DNA of 64,000 nt from Gyrodactylus bullatarudis (GCA_012064415.1 SSNU01000055.1:310001-374000); one strand, 5' to 3'; shown: positions 48,292 through 60,345, numbered from the stretch's first letter. Notes: a model not told the origin generated them from the sequence alone. Numbers and translations: made by a program.

Positions 48292-49346
48292 GTGCACACC
48301 CCATTTTTCATGTCTTTCAAAACTAAGATTAATCATCAACCTACTAAGAAGTAGGACAAGTATACGAATAAAATAATTTTTTGGTCAAAATTTTCATTTT
48401 TTCTGATTTTGATCTCAATTTGTAGCGAATTTTTTTCTGGACAGATCAGTACCCCCGCAAGCTAGTAAGTTATTGATTAAACTCGAATAAGATTCCAAAT
48501 TAAAATGAGGTTTTCATGAAAAAGAATGCGTGACCCTCTAAATTCTTGAACTTGAAAAATGCTACCTTCAATTATTATAATTATTGCTCATAGCTTCACT
48601 CACATGTACCATAATTAGATAATTACTGCTTCATATCCACAGTGTTTTATAAAAATCAATGAGTAATTCTGACTCGAGCCTCTTATGAATCCTTCCTTGA
48701 ACTTTCCTTTCAGTGAAAACAAAATTTCACGAAACTTCCAATGAGCATATCTTTGTTGAATATTGAGTTAGAAAGCTGATTTTTTTTGCAAATTAAAGCT
48801 TGGTTCAAGTTTAGTCGAATGAAAATAAAATATTTTAAGGAAATGCAAAACATATTGTTTCTCTAAACTTTAAATTTTTATTTAAATTTCTATTGGTTAA
48901 TTTTTATGAGTAAAGGAGCTTGGAAGAGTTCATCATTCACTTCTGGAATGTTATAAATTGAGATATAAAGCTGATATTTTTTCAAAAATAATTTATTAAA
49001 ATCTAGAAAATATTCCTTTGTTCCAGGAATTTACTATCACATCCCTAGAAATAAGTTGTTCAGATCTTGAAGGTAGCATTTTTCAAGTTCAAGAATTTAG
49101 AGGGTCACGCATTCTTTTTCATGAAAACCTCATTTTAATTTGGAATCTTATTCGAGTTTAATCAATAACTTACTAGCTTGCGGGGGTACTGATCTGTCCA
49201 GAAAAAAATTCGCTACAAATTGAGATCAAAATCAGAAAAAATGAAAATTTTGACCAAAAAATTATTTTATTCGTATACTTGTCCTACTTCTTAGTAGGTT
49301 GATGATTAATCTTAGTTTTGAAAGACATGAAAAATGGGGTGTGCAC
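48292..49346. repeat. Long inverted repeat with 280-bp arms
   Basis: Positions 48292-48571 are the reverse complement of 49067-49346 with few or no differences; the spacer is 495 bp (48572-49066). The arms contain GTACCCCCGCAAGCTAGTAA or its inverse. Unlike the fold-back MITEs the arms lack the GATATGAAG terminus, so this is a different family. The spacer has no recognisable gene. Confidence 0.88.
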
Positions 49347-49503
49347 AAGTGTAGATAGGAAAATAAGTGAGTTTTTGTGAAAATGTGAAAACTCACTGTT
49401 AATACTTAATCAGGGGGTAAATATTCATGTTTCAATTAAAATATTTTTACTGTAATTAGCTTTAGTATTTTAGTACATAGATCAACATCATGATAATATA
49501 CAA

Positions 49504-49845
49504 TTGAAAATTGTATTTAAAACACGGAGACTGTTCAGTTTGATTCATAAGGATTTACTCAAACCTGAAGAGAAGACTCTATTAGTTTATAAATTCCAGT
49601 GTGATTGTGGCGCTTCTTACATAGGAAGAACTATTAGGAAATTGTTTGCAAGATGGAATGATCATCTACATAAGGATACCGCGGTTACTAGACATCTTGA
49701 GCAGGAAAACCACGCAGCTTCAATTTCAAATTTTTCCGTTTTATTCAAAAATCCTGGGTATGATAGCATAGATGTATGGGTAAAGGAGAAATTCTTTATC
49801 AATCAATACAAACCCAATCTGTGTTCAGAAAAACTATTCCTATAA
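49504..49845 (+). CDS. GIY-YIG endonuclease fragment of a retroelement, copy 1
   Basis: A 113-residue frame with VYKFQCDCGASYIGRTIRKL, then a conserved Arg (ARWNDH) and a His-rich Zn-like spacing (TRHLEQENHAASISNF). This is the GIY-YIG nuclease fold with the Cys-x-Cys insertion typical of the endonuclease module fused to reverse transcriptases (Penelope-like and related elements). It makes the nick used for integration. Only the 3' module is present: no reverse transcriptase motif lies just upstream, so the copy is 5'-truncated and non-autonomous. A second copy lies at 51804. Confidence 0.8.
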   Translation: MKIVFKTRRLFSLIHKDLLKPEEKTLLVYKFQCDCGASYIGRTIRKLFARWNDHLHKDTAVTRHLEQENHAASISNFSVLFKNPGYDSIDVWVKEKFFINQYKPNLCSEKLFL

Positions 49846-50019
49846 TCTTCAACTACCTTGGCCTATGTGAGCTTTTTCACTTTTATCTCCACTGTTTTTC
49901 AGCTTGCATATATTCTTAATTCTTAAACTTTTACTACACCTACTTAATATAATAATAATAATTATTATTAAATTATAATTTATTAACAATACATGTGTTA
50001 AGTTAATTTTTTTACAATA

Positions 50020-50631
50020 TTATTCTTCATTATAAATCTTATTTTTAAGTTCTTTTTTAAATTCATTTAATCTCATATTTTTAATTGTTCTGTTTAATTT
50101 TTTGAAAATATTTTTACATTTATTAAAAATGGCAAGTTTTTTTAGCTGTCCGAATTCAGGAGTAATTGATCTCAGTCCTGAGTGGTTTGTGTTATATAAT
50201 ATTGGCGATGATTTGATCAGATATATGCTTTTGAGTTCTCGTCTTAATCTTAAGTTATCTCTCGAAAAACCCAATTCGTCTTGGAAAAAAGGAGAAAGCT
50301 TTCTCCTGAATTTCTTGAATGCTGTATTAATCTTTTTAGACCAATTTTCTCCGTCTGGATTCCATACGGCTGAGCAATATTCTATTTTCGGTCTAGCATA
50401 TATTTTATATAGAAGGACCTTCATTGAGTCGGTTTTAACACATTTGTGAATATGGATTAATCTGCCAATGAATTTTTTTTTCAAAGTACTCGAATACGAC
50501 TCTGGTGACCCACACATCTTTTCCTTCATACGAATAAAGAGGAGCTCAAAAATACTGAATGAAATTTCAAATAAAAGTAAAATTTTATTACTCAAACATT
50601 TTCTTACCAACATTTGAGATAAAACTATCAA
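50020..50631 (-). pseudogene. 3' end of a non-LTR retrotransposon ORF2
   Basis: A 203-codon minus-strand frame containing LLYKIYARPKIEYCSAVWNP, NTAFKKFRRKLSPFF and LGFSRDNLRLRRELKSIYLI. This is the region C-terminal to the reverse transcriptase in CR1/jockey-like LINEs (the 'Y-RP-EY-S-VW-P' block followed by 'L-RR---L--IY'). The catalytic YADD region is absent, so it is a 5'-truncated dead copy. It sits between, and opposite to, the two GIY-YIG fragments. Confidence 0.8.
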
Positions 50632-51803
50632 TTCCAGGGATCATTTTATATGTTTCTCATTCATGTTTAATCCTTAAAGTCCCACAGTGATAGTTCTATC
50701 ACACGTCATTTTAGCGACTCATTATTATTCATTCAAGAATCAGAAAATACTTTGTTTACCACCCATTCGATAGGAAATTTATTAATCTTCTGGAATACGC
50801 AAAGATCTTGGCTCTATCATTCGTCAAACTCGCGCCATACTAATTTAAATAGAGTTGTTTTTTTTTTAATTTTTAATAATCCTGAATATTTTTGAATCGC
50901 CAGTTTATTTTACTGCGTAATTTCTGCATAGTAACCTTGACCAATATTAACTTATTATAGAGTGGAAATTGTTGTTCATACAATCTCCCCTTGTCATTAT
51001 TTCACCTGGTATTGATTAAAAAATGAAATTTTCTAGAAATCCTGAATTCAATAAAAATTGTTGTTTCTTCAGGTGAAATCAGCTTGATTCTTTTATAAGC
51101 TTTTCGTGTATTATAATTATCCTAGTTACAGTTAATGCGCTAAAAATCCAGTTAATTTATACAAATTTTGGTTAATGAGTAGATAACCATGAGAACGAAT
51201 AACTTTTAATCATCCTTATTATTCCCATTAACATTAGCTCTACAAACTAAATAGAATAATAACTGCCTACATAAAGATTTTTGTTCATCTCAAAATAACG
51301 TGTAAGCTACTGCACACGAGTATAGAATGCATTGAGGAAATCAATTTTGTCAACGCCCTAATCTGTCTGTCGAGTATTGTACCAGTTCTTAATTAAAAGA
51401 GAGAATCTCAAGCAAATTATTTCTTTTCTAATCACTAAAATTTGATTTGACAACTGGATAAATGGTTAGGTATCTAAATCGAAGGTGCTTTTGAGTCAAA
51501 AGTTTTGATTGGTAAAATTAACTTAATATATGTGTTATTACTTAAAAGTATATACATAAACAATAAAGTTAATTTTTAGCAAGGTTTCCACCGAATTTTT
51601 AGCAAAACAACAGCATAACAATATGGCAGTAAAAAAAATTATTATCCAAATTATTATCTGATATGAGTTGTAATCCTCGTTTTATATGTTAACAATAGAG
51701 CATATATCTTGATTTAATAGCAGAATTTCCTCGATTTTCAAAATGCTCATCGATCAAATTTATAGCAATAAACAATTGTAAAAATTATATTTAAACTCAG
51801 AGA

Positions 51804-52100
51804 TTGTTTGACCTACTGAAACCTGAGGAGAAGACTCTATTGATTTATAAATTTCAATGTGACTGCGGATCTTCTTATATAGGACGTACAATCAGAAAGT
51901 TGTCAGCTAGAGCGAACGATCATCTTAAGAAAAATACAGCGATAACTAGGCCTCTTAGACAGGAAGTGCATGAGGCTTCAATTTCGAATTTTTCAATTTT
52001 ATACAAAAACCCGAGTGATGAGTCATCACTGATGACAGTACAGACGTTTCGGTGAAGGAGAAATTCTTCATAAATCTATATAAACCAGAATAATGTGTTC
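51804..52100 (+). pseudogene. GIY-YIG endonuclease fragment, copy 2 (frameshifted)
   Basis: Reads LLIYKFQCDCGSSYIGRTIR and ARANDHLKKNTAITRPLRQE, closely related to 49504-49845. After NPSDES the frame is lost, and the end of the domain (VKEKFFINLYKP) continues in another frame. The homology continues past the stop (CTTCAACTACCTTGGCCTAT at about 52120 and 49848), so both are 3' ends of one element family, in the same orientation 2.3 kb apart. Confidence 0.78.
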
Positions 52101-52259
52101 AAAAGAATTATTCTTATAACCTTCAACTACCTTGGCCTATGTAAGCTTTTTCACTTTTCTCTCCACTGTTGCTATTTATTTTGGAGAGTTTTGGTGTTTT
52201 TTTTCAGCTTACATTTATTCTAATTTTCTTCAACTTTTACTATTTCTTTCATAATTTGT

Positions 52260-53327
52260 AAATTATTATTTTCATTCATCTTTAAACTTTTATCATTATC
52301 TGTGGTGGTTGGTATGAAGGAAGACGTTGTAGTTGGTAAAGTCATGTATTTATGAGGACTGTATATTTGTGTGATAAATGCAATGAAAAGGTACATTAGA
52401 TATGAAGAGGAGAGATTCATAGTTTTTACGACTTACCACGAGGTGTACACAGAGAAATATAACCTGTGTACCCACGTGATTAAACAAATTAACCTCCATT
52501 GATCTCATTGGTTAATAAGGGTCCTTCAATATGATTGGTCGATAGGGATCGTGTACATAAGAGTTTGTATTATTATCTTATTACTATTGAGTAGTATTAA
52601 TAAATAAATTAGGTTTTAGAGGAATATTAAAAAGTTTTGGTGACTATGCTGTTACATATCAAAGAGACACTACTGATGAACCTTTGAGAAATGTGTGTTT
52701 GGTGTTATTACTTTTTTCTACTTTTCCAATTATGATTTTATGTGGATTTTTGGACAATTTTGAAAAATTAGAATATTTCTATCGTAATATCCTCTAAGTT
52801 ATTTTTATATCGTATCAATGTGTGACTACTATATAGTAAGTGGATAAAAATTAGAATAATTTTGAGGATTTTAATTACAAGACTTTGATGGATCACTACA
52901 CAGCTCCTTCTTAGGGAGGGAAGCTTCAGGAGATTTAATAGAAGATAAAATCATCACCCGTCTTTGGCTAGACGACTAGTTTTCTTGGGTTTCAGGTGAC
53001 TGAAGTCCTTGGTTCTGCCTAATGTGACAGTTCTGGTTGGCTTTCTATGGTACCTTCTGTCTCACGACCAAATAATTATCTTTGATTATCCTCACCTAGT
53101 AAGCATTTTATGTAAAAAAACGTAAGTAAGCATACTTACGGTGACAGATATAATTTTTCTTGAATTGACTTCATTTTGAATTTCTAGCTTGAAAATAGTA
53201 ATAAACTGCGAACATACATCAAATTATAAATAAATTTTATATTTATGTTGACTCAATTTTGAGCAATTTATATTATAATCTCGATCTTTTTTTCAATATG
53301 AACACTAAGAAAGAAAAGAAATAGATG
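52260..53327. other. Non-coding stretch
   Basis: No gene recognised. A short minus-strand frame (52220-52420) overlaps the 3' tail of the retroelement copy and has low-complexity composition. Confidence 0.5.
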
Positions 53328-53749
53328 AAGCTATTCTCGATGAATTTGCGAATTTATCAATTTTTACAAATAACTCATTATTCCATCAAGGTCAAGAAAT
53401 TTTATGAAGAGTTTTGGTAATCGATTCAAAAGACACACTTTTGCCAAATTGAGGAAAAAATTCGAATAATTATTTTAGCGGATTCATTTGAATTTTTGAA
53501 ATTGGTGAAAGTTAAGCAATCAGAGATTTCCATAACTGTATTATTATTCTTTATAAATATCAAGCCGGTTCAAAAGTCTAACGAGATCCGGTGAAACAAA
53601 AGATTCATAACATATTCAACAGTATTTTAATACTATCTATGAATTCCTCGCCAAATTCCTCGTTCAATAAAAGGGGATTTAATTCGAATATAAACTAATT
53701 TAAACAAAATTAAGGAGTTAAAAATAAATTTTCTTATGAATAGCTATTC
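53328..53749. repeat. Eroded fold-back element, AAGCTATTC subfamily
   Basis: The left end AAGCTATTCTCGATGAATTT is present at 53327-53347 and an inverted end (ATGAATAGCTATTC) near 53736-53749. The inner arms are heavily diverged, so boundaries are approximate. Confidence 0.55.
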
Positions 53750-54748
53750 TAATAAGGTTAATAAGGAGACTATATCAGAGGTTTTGAGAAATTGTTATGA
53801 GTTAAGTAGAATGAGTTAGAAAACAAAAAAAAGTATACCTGTATAAATATTATACAGTCAACTTCACACATAACGACTCTGGCTATCATCTTTGCCCATT
53901 CTCATTTTTTATTATACCAATCAAATTGCTTTATCACAAGAACAAATCAGAATTGACAGACCAAATGGTTGCAAAGGATAATATAATCGCCTAAGAATTT
54001 ATGAAATCAAGAATACCTCTAAAAAAAGGAGTGTTCGAGGATACAATTATTGCTGGAGTTCAACTGCCAAAAGTCACATAAATGAATTTTTTGTAGATGG
54101 GGTCTTAAGAAACAAAGAGCTGATTCGAGAGAGTTTTTTTTCATTCAAATTGATGAAAGCATAATGATCAAATTAATCTGTTTTCTTAATTTTTATATGC
54201 ATTATGTATGAAGTAACAAATCGGGGTTTTTCAGCTAATCAAAAGAGGTAGTTACAATAGCCTATTGAGCCTTGTTTTCAACCAATATGCAATCCAAAAT
54301 GCAAGTCTCACAATAACTGCGAATTACTTAAATATTACAAATACATTCAGTTAAGTTATGAAAGATGATAATTGAGAAGAATTATGGTAAGTATTTTTTC
54401 CACACAAGTTTTGTCGTCTGAATTTTTGATTTTGGATATTTTCTTGCTAATACGAGTGAGACAGGAGTTTCAGCGAATATTTCTGATCTATAAGCTAATA
54501 TAATATATTATTGTATATATAATGGAAAATTAAGTATATTTTTATTAGTTGGATTAGCCGGAGTGGGAGCTTCTCTTGTTATATGCACCATATATATATG
54601 GCTAATTACCTCAGTCCCTTTTTTACGAATCGATCAATTTTTTAAATTATACATTCTATATAAGCAGCCCTGCAGTCACAAATATAACTTAGACCATACT
54701 CTAATTAATGATTAGTAATCATTAAGTATATTATGAATTATAATTAAT
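53750..54748. other. Non-coding stretch
   Basis: AT-rich with no recognisable gene, RNA or delimited repeat. TATACAGTCAACTT at about 53868 recurs at about 63113. Confidence 0.5.
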
Positions 54749-55305
54749 TAGGACAGTCAAAATGCTATTCATGCTATTTTTGATATGTTGCTAGAATTTT
54801 AATGAGATTGATGAAATTAACATTCTCGAGCATAAAGGATATTTCCTCACGAAAATAATTTTGTTATTTTTCTGCTATTCAAAATCGAATGCTATTTTTC
54901 CACTGATTAATTGCTATTTTTTTTGCTATTTCTCCGGGCTAAGCCCTTGTCAGATAAATGGTAACATGAGAACAAATCTTATTTTTCTTGATTACTATCA
55001 TCTCTTCATTTGAATTAAGTTATTTCTAAAACGTTTCAATCTCGTAATAGGGCATGTTCTGAAGGTTTTTGATTGGTCAAAGAAAATTTTAAGCTTGGGA
55101 TATTATTTAATCTCATTTGTTCCATAATTAGATGTCTGATCAAACATTTGGACGCAATTTTCTGTCTTACCCAAAGAAATTTCTTTTATATATAATTTAC
55201 TTACAAGTAGTATGTAATATATTTTTTCATATGCTATAAAAATGCTATATTTTTTGAAAACTGCGCTATCCTTTTCTGAAAAAATGCTATTTTGTGACCG
55301 CCCTA
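54749..55305. mobile_element. hAT-like non-autonomous element
   Basis: Left end TAGGACAGTCAAAATGCTAT and right end inverted TAGGGCGGTCACAAAATAGC form imperfect terminal repeats. The string GCTATTTTT recurs several times internally, as subterminal motifs do in hAT elements. No transposase frame. An 8-bp target duplication cannot be fixed because the flanks are AT-rich, so assignment to hAT is tentative. Confidence 0.5.
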
Positions 55306-55376
55306 ATTATAATATAATTAAACTGGTTGAGATGTTCTTTAACATTGGTTTTGAGCTGAGCTACCGATGACATAAG

Positions 55377-56000
55377 TATATTTAATGAAATAAGAAGATG
55401 CCAGATTATTTCACAAATAAAGATCTCTATTTCGGGCATACTCATCAGTGTGATACATGCCAAATAAATACTAGTTTAACAAATAATAAGGTAGACCTTA
55501 TTGGTCGAGATTTACAATTTTTCAGTTGGCTCCTACCTGTTACCAGGTAAGAACTGTTAAAGTTGAAGATACAATNNNNNNNNNNNNNNNNNNNNNNNNN
55601 NNNNNNNNNNNNNNNNNNNNNNNNNNNNNNNNNNNNNNNNNNNNNNNNNNNNNNNNNNNNNNNNNNNNNNNNNNNNNNNNNNNNNNNNNNNNNNNNNNNN
55701 NNNNNNNNNNNNNNNNNNNNNNNNNNNNNNNNNNNNNNNNNNNNNNNNNNNNNNNNNNNNNNNNNNNNNNNNNNNNNNNNNNNNNNNNNNNNNNNNNNNN
55801 NATTGTATCTTCAACTTTAACAGTTCTTACCTGGTAACAGGTAGGAGCCAACTGAAAAATTGTAAATCTCGACCAATAAGGTCTACCTTATTATTTGTTA
55901 AACTAGTATTTATTTGGCATGTATCACACTGATGAGTATGCCCGAAATAGAGATCTTTATTTGTGAAATAATCTGGCATCTTCTTATTTCATTAAATATA
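55377..56000. repeat. Palindrome with assembly gap at its centre
   Basis: Positions 55377-55575 are the exact reverse complement of 55802-56000, separated by 226 N (55576-55801). The arms include CTCCTACCTGTTACCAGGTA and ATTTCGGGCATACTCATCAG. A diverged single arm occurs at about 47340-47390. Open frames running through the N are artefacts. Confidence 0.95.
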
Positions 56001-56529
56001 ATATAATTATTATCAGCAAGTCTTTTTAACCAGTCTAAATCAGTTACAGCGAAAATCCCCCTTGTCTAATCTATTCTCAGCATCGAAATGGACCAATCAA
56101 AATGAATAAATGGTACTCGATGTATTCAATACCTATATTCAAGTATTAAATAGGACAGAGAGGTATAAGTATATCGCATTTTTAACCTGTTACTAAGTTT
56201 TAAAAACGAATCAAGCCTTGATTGGAATTAATTTCAAATAATATGCAATGACTCAACATACAATTTTACTTTTTAAATGTCTGCCTCTTATTTTTGAAAA
56301 TTCTTTTTTAAATGTTTTTTGTATATTTTAATTAGCCTGGATTAATTCCTAAATAGACTTGATAGCGTTTTAAATCAAAGTATAAATAGAACGAGCTTGT
56401 GTATTTTTCAACAAATCAAATCCCATTAGGTTCAGGTAAAGAAAGACTGGTAATGGTCTGTAATGGAAACGATGCAAAATTCTATTTAAGAGCGAATTAC
56501 ACATGAAATCGAGACATTTTTATTAATAG
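56001..56529. other. Non-coding stretch
   Basis: AT-rich, no gene or delimited repeat recognised. Confidence 0.5.
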
Positions 56530-56949
56530 ATACTTATTAATTCATACTTAAGTTTGTATTAGCTGCGGATTTTTAGCTAAAACGTAATGAAAGGGCAGAG
56601 GCGAAATTTAGATATTTTCATTGAGAGGTTCGAAAAAATTATTTCTAAAAAAACCTGTCTTGGACTGAGTGCGTTTCTAGCAGATAATATAGCTGCTTTC
56701 TTTGCTTACTCTATGAGATTACCAGATTTCCTTTCAAATGAGGGGTGAACGAAGTATTTCCCAATATTTAGATGAATTACTCAGAGCATTTAAGCGTTAA
56801 AGAATTAGCTATGAATATTTTAGCTAAAACGTACTGAAATTTTTTAGCATACAAAAGAAAAGTGCAGTGTATTCCCCTCTGCCCTTTCAGTACGTTTTAG
56901 CTAAAAATCATTAGCTAATACGAACTTAAGTAAGAATTAACTATACAGT
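56530..56949. repeat. Inverted-repeat element, TTTAGCTAAAACGTA family
   Basis: Left arm 56530-56604 and right arm 56877-56949 are inverted copies (TTTTTAGCTAAAACGTA and AAGGGCAGAGG). An extra partial copy of the arm lies at about 56815-56840. The interior is non-coding. The internal arm string TTTAGCTAAA is itself palindromic. Confidence 0.75.
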
Positions 56950-57419
56950 ACTTATTAGCTAAAACATATAGAAATAATAGTACATGTAAGAGAACAGGGA
57001 AAGAATGTTCAATCGGCCCGGTGTGGTTGAGTTTGAACTTAAGTCCGAGAATAAGGGGGTCCAAATGAGAGGTGAGAGAAATACCTCTACGCCTCACCGA
57101 GCAAAATCAAGAAGGTTCTTGAGTACTATTCAATTCTTATTATGGCCTATTTAGATATATATTAATGTGTATAATCAAGCCTATTCCTATACAATTGTGT
57201 ATGCCCTAGTTGAGGAACAAATCTTATTTTAATCATCTTCATGTTTAAGCTCTTATTTGATTATAATGAACAAGTTTTGCTAGGCCTATCGTATTCCCGT
57301 TAAAATCAGTATTCTGATTCAGATGCATGAGCTAGATAAAGTTTTTCTTTTCTATTTTTATCATCAAGGAGGTCTCAAGTCAAAATTTTTATTCCGAAGA
57401 AATCATAGATGGAGAAAAA

Positions 57420-57650
57420 TTGAGATGTTATCAGAGGTATCGGTCACATGATTGAGATCGATGAGACTAAGCTGTGTATTCTCAGAAATGAATGAGTCGT
57501 GCCGCTTATGTTGATTGAGATACTGAAGTGGGCTACTGCTGGCTACTGGTATCTCAAGATTAACCATAGTTTCAATGATATGGACCAGCAGATCATAAAA
57601 TCCATATCAACAGTGTTGAGTGACTCTAAACCGGATTTTTTTTAGAAATA
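57420..57650 (+). pseudogene. Possible Merlin/ISXO2-like transposase remnant
   Basis: The frame GIGHMIEIDETKLCILRNE (57436-57492) resembles the first catalytic block of ISXO2/Merlin transposases ('G-VEIDES'), with the acidic residues in place. A stop follows at once, and the downstream frame (ILKWATAGYWYLKINHSFND) does not align convincingly to the family. Weak assignment from one motif. Confidence 0.3.
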
Positions 57651-57703
57651 TTTTATTGATATGTACAATATAGGTAAATATGGTTATAAATAGTTATACA
57701 CTA

Positions 57704-58792
57704 AACTCTCTAAAAAATGTATGACTGGAAAACCCGACGCACAAAAAAAATTCAATGGCTTACTCATGAGTATTATAATGAAAATATAATTAATTTATTT
57801 GAGATTTAAAAGATTTGAGGGCCGAAAATGGATTAATTTCTTGTTAAATTTGATGAAATTTTGAATTTACACTAAATGTTCATAGCACTTTCTCCTTAAC
57901 CTTTTTCCAGAGAGATCAAATGAAGATCATTTCTCTCAAGCAGCTGAATATGACCTACCAAGATATTGCTAACGATAGAAAATGTAACGGCAGATGCTAC
58001 CTGACCAACAGTACATTTTCTATCGTTAGCAATATCTTGGTAGGTCATATTCAGCTGCTTGAGAGAAATGATCTTCATTTGATCTCTTAAAGAAAGTCTT
58101 GTTGTGTAAACCATGATGATGAATCTGATTCAATGAAGAATGTAAGTTGGAGCTTTACTTCTCGGTCAACCAATCAGAGAGAGAATGAATATGAGGGGGT
58201 TTCCTCACAAGATGTGGAAAGTAGGATTGTAAGGTTGTTATTCATCTCTAATGTCACTCAAAAAATGTGTTTTCATTACGTCATTGTAAGAAATGAACGG
58301 GGGTCTGTAGAATCCAAATTGTATGTTTCCCCAACTTCCTCACAAAACTAGAAACACAGCATTGGAAAAAAGGGGTCTCCCTACAAGGTGTGTTTGCATT
58401 ACGTCATCGTTGTGAAAATAAACGGGGGTCTGTAACTAAATTCTGAATGATTTTTTCCCAAATTCATTTGAAAACTAAAAATGAAATCATGTGAACTTTA
58501 AACTTGTCTAGTTTTTAGCCAGAATTATATTTCTGGCTGAGATTTACGGAGGTGGAACGGTTTTTGATTCTGCATCTGATGGTATTATTTTTATGCTTCT
58601 ATGAGAAGAAAAACTTCTTCTTCTTATTACTTGAGCAAAGGTTCTGGAAAAAGGTTAAGGAGAAAGTGCTATGAACATCAAATCTTTTAAATCTCAAATA
58701 AATTAATTATATTTTCAATATAATACTCATGAGTAAGCCATTGAATTTTTTTTGTGCGTCGGGTTTTCCAGTCATACATTTTTTAGAGAGTT
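57704..58792. mobile_element. Tc1/mariner-like element with long terminal inverted repeats
   Basis: Starts AACTCTCTAAAAAATGTATG after TA (57702-57703) and ends with its inverse before TA (58793-58794). The outer arms (57704 to about 57816 and 58674-58792) are nearly identical; a further inverted block (CTCCTTAACCTTTTTCCAG) lies inside. Length is 1,089 bp. Internally there are only fragments of a transposase DNA-binding domain (57896-58114). GACCCCCGT-type strings inside link it to the palindrome at 1-793. Confidence 0.85.
57896..58114 (-). pseudogene. Mirrored fragment of a transposase helix-turn-helix domain
   Basis: The minus-strand frame begins MVYTTRLSLRDQMKIISLKQ, then LNMTYQDIANDRKCTVGQVA, which looks like the N-terminal helix-turn-helix of Tc1/mariner-type transposases. 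Positions 57910-57985 are the inverted copy of about 58007-58087, so the same helix is encoded on both strands. There is no catalytic domain. The inversion suggests the element arose by a fold-back rearrangement of the 5' end of an autonomous copy. Confidence 0.6.
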
Positions 58793-58794
58793 TA

Positions 58795-59241
58795 ATAAGA
58801 TATGATCATTATAGTTTTTATTTCTGAGATTGTAGGAGGAAGTAATAGATGAAGACGAGTTTATAAAATTTTTTGTAATAAAAGCACATCTTCTGATCCA
58901 CAGTGGCTGTAGCCCCGAGATCGAGATAAGAGTCAAGATTTGGATACAGTGAATGCAAAAAACGATATTGGATTCTTTCAATCTCTAAAGATTGATAATT
59001 ATTTATATCGTATAACAGAGGAAATAGATAATCAAAATGACTTACAACTAAGCATTTATAGGTATTTAGTTTAAGTACTATAGATTTGGAGAATTTTGAA
59101 TAGTTTTTAAAAAGTAAAAGATCTTTTTAAAATTGGAATAAGGGTCAATTTTTAATTTTGAATCAATACTGAAACCCAGATCAAAAGTAAAGGAGACAAT
59201 TTCCGAGGGCTTTTAAGAACAAAACAGTTCCTGTAGACTAT
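58795..59241. other. Non-coding stretch
   Basis: About 450 AT-rich bp between two transposon remnants. Nothing recognisable apart from the probable 5' flank of the DDE fragment that follows. Confidence 0.5.
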
Positions 59242-59634
59242 ATGAGCATCAAGAACGGCTGGACTACTACGGAAAGTTTTGCAGCTTATCTGGAAATTAT
59301 TAACAGAATTTGTCCAGAGAATTCAGTTATGTTTGTGGACAATTACCCTGCCCATAAATCTGAGAAGAATTTTGAAAATTTCCAGTAAGCCTCAATTTTT
59401 ACTTCAAGACTTCAGCCATGCGATTCGTATTTAAATGCGCAATTCAAAAGACTTTATGAAGAGGTCTTTCTTAAAAGAGTCTATGATCAAATAAATGGAA
59501 TTTCGAAGAAAAATCCTGTTAAATTTAATATGCTCGAAGTATGTGAGATGGTAAATATTGCATGGAGTAAAGTCAGCGAAGAAGTAATTGTAAAGTCTTT
59601 TGCTGAAACTTTTATAAAAGCAATTGTAACTTAA
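59242..59634 (+). pseudogene. pogo/Tigger-like DDE transposase C-terminal remnant
   Basis: First frame (59242-59388): MSIKNGWTTTESFAAYLEII, then VMFVDNYPAHKSEKNFE, the second catalytic Asp block (family 'LLLDNAPAH'). After a stop at 59386 the homology resumes in another frame with SRLQPCDSYLNAQFKRLYEE, matching the 'TQPLDQGII-FK--Y' third catalytic block, and runs to TAA at 59632-59634, followed by AATAAA. At least one frameshift or stop makes it non-functional. Confidence 0.7.
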
Positions 59635-60022
59635 AAATAAAATATTAACTGTATTCACAGAAAATTTTAAAAAATTATTCTTTTTAATTACAGTGTAAAA
59701 TATAATTAGTAATTATCATAAAAATTTGTACGTTTCAATGTAAAACTTTACATGGGTGTGTGTAGGGGCCTAGATTTACATTATAGACCAAAACATACAT
59801 TAAAACATTCCACTATAAATGAAATTCCCTTGACGATTTCTCATTCCACTATACGTGAAGACTCTTTGCCGATTAACTGTATTAACTATAAGCATGGATT
59901 GATTCCCCGTCCACCCTTAAATTTATTATTCTTCATGTTTTGTTTAATTATGTATAATAGGCAAATTATCCAAATTCGTCACAACATAAGTAAAAAATCA
60001 AATTTGGTAATTTATTTCAATT
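59635..60022. other. Non-coding stretch
   Basis: About 390 bp without a recognisable gene; a plus-strand frame (59752-60039) overlaps the MULE fragment antisense and is probably chance. Confidence 0.5.
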
Positions 60023-60345
60023 TCATCCATTCAACTTGAACTTAACTTTTATATTTTTGCCAATGTGAAATAAGCAAAAACAATGAGCTGATTCAGGGAG
60101 GACGTTTTTTACGCTGTTGGCTAAACCTTTTTCTCTGTCTGATATAATTACAAGTCTTTCATCGTTCACTAGTCTTAAAGCCTCGTTCAGATTTCTTAAG
60201 AAGTAAGTCCATGTTTTTTCACACTCTGTTTGAACAAAGGCTACAGCTATAGGAAATATTTCATTATTTGCATCGATTCCAGTCGCTGTGAGAAGAGTAT
60301 AATTTGACCCATTTTTCATATGACAGCCATCCAAAGCTATGACTG
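60023..60345 (-). pseudogene. MULE (Mutator-like) transposase catalytic fragment
   Basis: The minus-strand frame reads VIALDGCHMKNGSNYTLLTA, then GIDANNEIFPIAVAFVQTE, then WTYFLRNL, then LVIISDREKGLANSVKNVLP and HCFCLFHIGKNIK. These are the first catalytic Asp (LDGCH), the second Asp (SDREKGL) and the C..H block of MULE transposases. Stops lie just upstream of VIALDG and the third acidic residue is missing, so this is a truncated relic. MULE proteins cut and paste DNA with 9-bp target duplications; no terminal repeats could be paired here. Confidence 0.85.

Noticed and set aside
55526..55851. Open frames of 85-103 codons on both strands
   Set aside because: They run through 226 unknown bases and mirror each other because of the palindrome.
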